A model generated the notes under the pieces. It had not been told where the DNA came from. It ran no database searches and saw only the letters and a program-made list of their open reading frames with translations. A DNA stretch of 64,000 nt from assembly GCA_037179385.1 (NCBI GenBank), contig CM074193.1:36420846-36484845 (forward strand). Direction: 5' to 3'. This DNA comes from Holothuria scabra (Eukaryota; Echinodermata; Holothuroidea; Aspidochirotida; Holothuriidae). The translations under genes were made by a program, and so were the position numbers. Below are positions 60,701 to 64,000 of the stretch, one piece after another (the stretch's first letter is position 1; the number at the start of each line of letters is the position of its first letter).

Positions 60701-61510
60701 AGTTTCTCAATCTCTTTGTGTTATTTTTGTTGTTCAGTTATTGAGTGAAAATGATACTTAAAGTGAAAGGACAGATCTGATTGGAGGAAATGAAGTCACG
60801 TTGGAGTAGTTTTCTGATATGCCCAATCATTCTCATGGAAATATGCTCTTTTTATTTACCATTAACTCAAGTTCAACCAAAGTGTGTAGTTTAATGTTAA
60901 TCATATGGGCGGGCAAGGGTGAGGGTCAGGACTGGATGAATCCCATGGGAATGGTATTTTGTAATCTTAGTTGTAAGTAAGGTTTTCTTTAAATGGGATG
61001 GATCGTTATCATTGAACCCACAAGGGTTTTATGTTCACTTCCATCCACAAGTATAGACCTTGAACATAAGATGTCACAGAGCCAAAAAGCATGCCTATCT
61101 TTGTGGGCAAATCAAACCAACACAGACAAATGCAGACAGCTGATTTGTCAACCAGTTGAATATGGGCATAGTATGCTACAGGTGCAGGGCGAATTCTTAT
61201 GGGTGTGGCCTTGTGTTCCATTGTTTTGCCCCCCCACAGATGTCATTAATGCACAATGTCTATTCTCTAAGATGTTTTTTCCAGTTGTTTAATTTTGACA
61301 ATGTTAAAAAGCAAATAAATGAAGAAAATGAATCTTCTTGAATCTTGAATTTCATAGGGAAGGAAAAAACAGCAGCAAAGGACAGCAACATTCTTCCAGT
61401 TCTGTCAAGCCAAGAAAGGAATCCTGTTGTGTACTGATGTTGCTGCAAGAGGTCTGGATATACCAGCTGTGGATTGGATCATCCAATATGATCCTCCTGA
61501 TGACCCCAAG
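48500..61510 (+). CDS. DDX18: ATP-dependent RNA helicase DDX18 (Has1), 3' end beyond window
   Basis: A DEAD-box helicase needed for 60S ribosomal-subunit assembly in the nucleolus. Exons: 48477-48536 (ATG at 48500; in-frame TAG at 48494 supports this start), 51318 to about 52088 or 52157, 53085-53229, 54750-54850, 55294-55493, 56775-56889, 58314-58453, 59894-60055 and 61358-61510. All are GT-AG, and from exon 3 on the phases join exactly. Exons 3-9 match metazoan DDX18 continuously: Q-motif region ([10 protein letters not shown]), [28 protein letters not shown] ([10 protein letters not shown]), SAT (LFSATQTRK), then [26 protein letters not shown] and [14 protein letters not shown] (motif V). 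The motif VI exon (HRVGRTARG) and the C-terminus are not in the window. The N-terminal tail is lysine- and acid-rich with a 32-Asp run. A 5' non-coding exon must lie upstream of 48477, since an acceptor precedes it; its position is unknown. The introns carry three snoRNA-like copies. Confidence 0.93.
49215..49335. repeat. CCTTGAAAAGTCC-type short repeat cluster
   Basis: The words CCTTGAAAA and GTCCTTGAAA are iterated at least seven times in about 120 bp, after GGGTTCGTAGCGATCC. It looks like one end of a non-autonomous transposon; the opposite end was not found. Lies in the first DDX18 intron. Confidence 0.6.
49975..50790 (-). repeat. Dispersed repeat F, copy 3 (in DDX18 intron)
   Basis: About 0.8 kb in the same orientation as the 30-31 kb copy, with shared CAAACTGTTCTGCACAAAACAC, CATTCCTTCCGTAATGTT, GGTTCAATTGCGTTGATTCT and GAGACAAATTTTCCCGTTG blocks (overlapping the longer matches listed for copy 1). 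The homology ends near 50790, inside the region corresponding to 26525 of copy 1. Confidence 0.75.
51318..52157 (+). CDS. DDX18: DDX18 exon 2, acidic N-terminal extension
   Basis: The acceptor tttttttttgcag ends at 51317. The exon encodes [13 protein letters not shown].. followed by Lys-rich and Asp/Glu-rich low-complexity sequence. Exon 3 needs a donor leaving one base. Two fit: GAAG/GTGATA (exon end 52088) and AAAG/GTCTGC (exon end 52157). The latter is listed; the former has the better donor. Without splicing the frame stops at 52210. Confidence 0.7.
51617..51712 (+). repeat. Coding (GAT)32 microsatellite
   Basis: Thirty-two uninterrupted GAT codons inside DDX18 exon 2 give 32 consecutive aspartates. 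Purity without synonymous GAC changes indicates recent expansion and likely length polymorphism. Confidence 0.95.
52321..52452. repeat. Tandem duplication, 68-bp period
   Basis: Two near-identical copies (GGGGGGCAGAAGAGGGGGGC.. GATTGGCCTCTGACAATTAG..) lie head to tail in DDX18 intron 2, after a G run. The near identity implies a recent duplication. Confidence 0.93.
53085..53229 (+). CDS. DDX18: DDX18 exon 3, Q-motif region
   Basis: Encodes [13 protein letters not shown].., then [20 protein letters not shown], the conserved aromatic/Gln region upstream of motif I. Acceptor tttgttgcag, donor GTAAGA. Confidence 0.9.
53565..54060. mobile_element. tRNA-derived SINE cluster, head-to-head copies
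   Basis: A tRNA-like head (TTGCAGTCAGGAGGTC..TTTGACTCCTGG, B-box like) lies on the plus strand at about 53567-53635. A minus-strand SINE follows at 53636-53850, with its own tRNA-like head reading GGTAGAGCATTGGCCTCTCA and a GGTTCAATTCC B box. A plus-strand body (GTGCTTGGTGCTGCAGTATA.. to ..AAAACTCCATCTAACT) then runs to about 54045. All copies share the body words AAACAAGC.AGTGA.CCACA and AAAAGGCCATGGC.GG. Confidence 0.72.
54120..54600. repeat. SINE body fragment and (TTGA)n-rich simple sequence
   Basis: A plus-strand SINE body copy (about 54165-54310) is surrounded by repeated TTGATTGATTGA units at 54140-54165 and 54400-54600. Lies in DDX18 intron 3. Confidence 0.7.
54750..54850 (+). CDS. 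DDX18: DDX18 exon 4, Walker A
   Basis: Encodes [20 protein letters not shown].., motif I (AKTGSGKT) for ATP binding. Acceptor tttttctag, donor GTATGT; both ends split a codon in phase with neighbouring exons. Confidence 0.93.
55294..55493 (+). CDS. DDX18: DDX18 exon 5, motifs Ia and Ib
   Basis: Encodes [13 protein letters not shown] (motif Ia), IVMGGTHRG and [14 protein letters not shown] (motif Ib), the RNA-contacting part of RecA-like domain 1. Confidence 0.95.
56203..56562. mobile_element. TTAA-flanked MITE, family B copy 2
   Basis: Ends AGAGGCTCATTGAG and, inverted from the right, AGCGGCTCATTGAG, with perfect TTAA flanks (56199-56202, 56563-56566). Homologous to 15374-15735. Lies in DDX18 intron 5. 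Confidence 0.9.
56775..56889 (+). CDS. DDX18: DDX18 exon 6, DEAD box
   Basis: Encodes [30 protein letters not shown].., containing the DEAD motif II for ATP hydrolysis. Ends one base into a Lys codon before GTAAGA. Confidence 0.95.
57155..57450. mobile_element. tRNA-derived SINEs, head-to-head pair
   Basis: Plus-strand copy about 57165-57345 (TTGCAGAAGGGAGGTC..TTTGAGTCCTGG head, GTGCTTGGTGCTCAGCATAA body). It abuts a minus-strand copy at about 57345-57450, whose inverted text includes GGTCAT.CTGAAGACTTTAAA. Confidence 0.7.
57543..57609 (+). ncRNA. C/D-box snoRNA-like copy 1 (U35/snR73-type guide)
   Basis: Terminal stem GTGCA/TGCAC, C box ATGATGA (57549-57555), antisense UCACGACGGUCU, D' box CTGA, a second ATGATGA (C') and D box CTGA (57601-57604). 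The antisense pairs with AGACCGUCGUGA of 28S rRNA. Counting five bases upstream of D' points to the first C of ACCGUCG, the site known to be 2'-O-methylated by yeast snR73 and human U35. Intronic in DDX18, sense strand. Confidence 0.82.
58314..58453 (+). CDS. DDX18: DDX18 exon 7, SAT motif
   Basis: Encodes [20 protein letters not shown].., motif III (SAT) that couples ATP hydrolysis to strand separation, through ..ATVNGLEQ. Acceptor tttgtag, donor GTGAGA. Confidence 0.95.
58507..58759. mobile_element. Foldback MITE, family D copy 2
   Basis: The arms are inverted repeats of GACGAATC, GGCCATTA.TGGGGTCCATC and CCTTTTAT over about 80 bp each. It is flanked by TATA-like bases, so a TA or TATA target is possible. 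Related to 20903-21290. DDX18 intron 7. Confidence 0.75.
59541..59607 (+). ncRNA. C/D-box snoRNA-like copy 2
   Basis: Stem GTGTA/TGCAC, C box GTGATGA, the same antisense UCACGACGGUCU, a degenerate D' (CTTA), C' ATGATGA and D box CTGA (59599-59602). It differs from copy 1 mainly around D'. In the next DDX18 intron, sense strand. Confidence 0.82.
59894..60055 (+). CDS. DDX18: DDX18 exon 8, RecA-like domain 2 start
   Basis: Encodes [20 protein letters not shown].., [18 protein letters not shown] (motif IV region) and IDLPVASIH. Acceptor cattcacag, donor GTGAGT, phase 0 at the end. Confidence 0.95.
60125..60350 (+). mobile_element. tRNA-derived SINE copy
   Basis: Plus-strand copy with a tRNA-like head (TCTTGCAGCTGGGAAGTC..GTTTGATTACTGG), body GTGCTTGGTGCTCAGCATAA and tail AAACCATTTGGTTAGACACT..CTCATTTAACT. 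In DDX18 intron 8. Confidence 0.72.
61358..61510 (+). CDS. DDX18: DDX18 exon 9, motif V
   Basis: Encodes [16 protein letters not shown].., [20 protein letters not shown] and QYDPPDDPK, then donor GTAGGA. The next exon should begin EYIHRVGRTARG; no such sequence lies between 61511 and 64000. Confidence 0.95.
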
Positions 61511-62506
61511 GTAGGAGGATAAATCCCTCGTTCGTCTTCTAGGATAAATTCCTTTGTTCACCTTCTTTTCTGACAAATTTTTCACAGTGTACAGTGTGTT
61601 TACCCCTTTGCCACGAGTTGGTTTTGCTGGGAAACCATAGCCCTGCTGTGTCCTGGAATAGCTTGTTATAAACCTGTGGTGTGTAACCCTGTTTTGGATT
61701 TGGAATAGGCTTGAAGAGAAAATTTTTTACATATGTGCATCCTCTAGGGGCACACCCAAAAGCAAATATGGCAGCCTCCATACGAAAACTTAGTATTTTG
61801 CGGAACCTGTTCGTACTTATTGTGTAAAGGTAATATAATACCTTACTCGGGATGGTAAGATGGACCCCCCTTCTGTAGCAAAGGTTTAACGATTCAATTT
61901 AATCGTTCCAAAAGCTCCAAAACAGTATAAGAAGTTAGTAAATATTATAATTAGCAAGATACTTTGGGGAATGCCTAATTATATGGAAAATAGAAGCTGA
62001 TTAATAAAAATGTGATTAATCAAAAATTAGGAACTTCAAAAGAGAATCAAGCAGAAAATTAAACATTTTCGCAGCGATTGGGTAAAACCTATTTATCAAA
62101 TGCTTGTTTCCTTTTAAAGTAGAAAGATGATGATGATTTGATGGCAAGATATTAAAAAGCAGGGTGGCATGGAATTGATATGGCACTCAGTTGAAATAAT
62201 TTTGAGATAATATTATCTCCTTAGGGCAAAGCAGGGAATAATTTAGTGATCAAAATTCATTTCGTTTCATTTATTTGTTTCCACAACATGTTAATTTGGT
62301 ATTGTACAGAATAATTTCAAATTCAAAACTCCAAATACATGATGTGAAGGAAGTAAGCTAAAAAACCCCTAGGGGCTTGTCGGGAGCTTACTCCATGAGC
62401 AGACAAACCAGGAAGACGAAGGCACAATAACTGCACAAAAGACAATGAGAACAAAGATTAATTTTATACCATCCCAAAAGCCTGCAAAAAACCCATGCCC
62501 AAAAAG

Positions 62507-62592
62507 AGCCCACCACCCCCACACACCACCACCCACCTCCACCACCCACCTCCACCACCCACCTCCACCACCCACCTCCACCACCCACCCCA
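62507..62592. repeat. CCACCACCCACCT minisatellite
   Basis: About seven head-to-tail copies of a 12-13-bp unit made of CCACC and TCCACC, in the last visible DDX18 intron. Confidence 0.92.
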
Positions 62593-62617
62593 ACCTATAG
62601 TTGCATACATGCCACTT

Positions 62618-62983
62618 GCAGAATTTGCTATTACTACTAAGGGAAAAGTCATCTATCTAATGTGGTGGTACAGGATTGGGCACAGGAAATACATAAGTGA
62701 CTTGGCAAAAAAATTTGTATGGCTATTTTGCTGTTTCTGGGCTCCTATATCACAAAATCATTAAAAATCTGTATGTTTTATGTACCAAATCTGCTATGCA
62801 ATTTTGTATTTGTGTAGAAATTTGTGCAGCAAAATTCTATGCGATACCAGATAAATTATTCTGTGTAGAACCATTCATCTGACTGGCGGTTTTTGCCAAG
62901 TCACTAATGTATTTCTTGCGCCCAATCCCGTACCACCACATTAGATAGATGACTTTTCCCTTAGTAGTAATAGCAAATTCTGC
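62618..62983. repeat. Foldback element
   Basis: The left arm (62618-62710) and right arm (62890-62983) are inverse copies of about 93 bp with few differences: GCAGAATTTGCTATTACTAC, GTCATCTATCTAATGTGGTG and CATAAGTGACTTGGCAAAAA in the left arm. A 180-bp AT-rich loop separates them. Confidence 0.87.
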
Positions 62984-63521
62984 AATTGAATAGATTGGCT
63001 TTGATATTAGAAGAGCTTTAAGTGTTGGATCCATCTGAAAAATTTTGAAGTCATGGCTCAAAGTATGAATATAGAATCACAAAAACCATAGATTTCTATC
63101 AGTGAGAGCCTTTTGTCTTGGAAATGAGATTGCAGAGTTTCCTACCTTGAAGTGGCCCCCTGTGGGCTTGGGGTTGTACAGTATACCTACTGTATTTCCC
63201 ACCTGTCTTAAAAGGTGACTGAAGGGAAACCGAATTTGATCTTGAAATATACTGGAAAATATATTAAAGCGTTAACTTTTGTTGAGTTGATTGATACTAT
63301 ATGGCAAATTCATGTTGGTGTATTCTTAAATCTCATCTAACTTACAAACTAAACTACCTTGAAGTGCCTAAGAATTTTATCTTGTTGATCTCGATTTTTA
63401 AGATTGGTAAAGTTTTTGCACCAAATATAGATGGGTGTTCTTCAAGTATTTTTCATTTGGATGTTTGAGCCAGCAGGGTGGGGCAAACCTTTTCTATTAG
63501 TTCTTATGTTTACCCTTTTAT

Positions 63522-63588
63522 GAGCATGTGATGATAACTTCACGACGGTCTTCTTAATCGAATGATGATTGTGATGTTACTGATGCAC
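63522..63588 (+). ncRNA. C/D-box snoRNA-like copy 3
   Basis: C box GTGATGA, the same UCACGACGGUCU antisense, degenerate D' (CTTA), C' ATGATGA, D box CTGA (63580-63583). The terminal stem GAGCA/TGCAC has one mismatch. It lies in the final visible intron of DDX18. Copies 2 and 3 are more alike than either is to copy 1. Confidence 0.8.
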
Positions 63589-64000
63589 TTTTGTAGACTT
63601 TTCTGGAGAGTTGACATAGCATCTGTGTCATGAAAATTGACTTTCTTTAAAAGTATTGTTTGTTTGTTTGTTTTTTTTGTTCGGTCTTGCCCATGAACCA
63701 TGGTTCCATACATGGGGTTCTTCCAGTCAGTTGTGTAGAGTTGGAAGGAGAGTGTGGGAGGAAGATCTGTTTATTGGAGGGAATTTATTATTTTTTTATC
63801 TTATTATTTATTTTATCATTTCCTTTTGGGTTTTATAAAGTTTATGAAAAGATTTCCCAAATTGTCATTAGATGGGAATAAATTAAGAAATTAACAAATA
63901 ATATCCCAGGTAAAGGAATTTTGAAAGCAAGCTTTCTTTGTAATACAGATTCAAATATCAATGGTTTCTTGGATCATCCCAGGCTTGTAAAACTAGCAGC

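Noticed and set aside
62369..62652. Gly/Trp/Val-rich minus-strand frames
   Set aside because: They are translations of the CCACC minisatellite in three frames.

Overview
This window is eukaryotic nuclear DNA, AT-rich and intron-containing, with no bacterial-style gene packing. The one deeply conserved gene has animal-type introns of about 0.2-3 kb with GT-AG borders. The rest is mostly interspersed DNA transposons, MITEs, SINEs and microsatellites. The DDX18 protein sequence, the Eps15-homology exon resembling REPS1/REPS2, and the abundance of hAT-like and TTAA-flanked elements point to a marine invertebrate. An echinoderm or other deuterostome is my best guess, but the species cannot be fixed from sequence alone.

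Layout. 1-6.8 kb: no gene seen; one TTAA-flanked MITE at 1967-2252 and a stretch rich in TAACGTTA and GTCCGTCC motifs at 4.5-5.6 kb. 6816-11108 (+): a three-coding-exon gene for a 954-codon protein with a basic N-terminus, a DDE/RNase H-like transposase core and a C-terminal tudor/chromo-like barrel. Its frame is open except for one in-frame TGA at a position that looks like a cysteine codon. A hAT MITE with a perfect 8-bp target duplication starts 16 bp after its stop codon. 11.5-33.3 kb: no convincing host exon; a dense record of MITEs and larger non-autonomous elements, several nested. 33361-33510 (-): a clean first coding exon of a REPS-like EH-domain protein with promoter-like elements upstream; its other exons were not located. 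33.9-47.4 kb: a transposon graveyard with several elements whose terminal inverted repeats and target-site duplications can be read base by base, including one carrying a truncated LINE and one carrying a foldback MITE.

48.48 kb to the right edge (+): DDX18 (yeast Has1), a nucleolar DEAD-box helicase of ribosome assembly. Nine exons are visible, from an ATG at 48500 to helicase motif V at 61510; the last exons lie beyond the window. Exon 2 encodes an acidic tail with a run of 32 Asp codons made of a pure GAT microsatellite. Three near-identical C/D-box snoRNA-like sequences sit in three DDX18 introns, on the sense strand. Their antisense element is complementary to the universally conserved AGACCGUCGUGA stretch of 28S rRNA and matches the expected target of U35/snR73. 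A ribosome-assembly helicase therefore appears to host several copies of an rRNA-modification guide, which is functionally coherent. The same introns hold a cluster of tRNA-derived SINEs, some arranged head to head.
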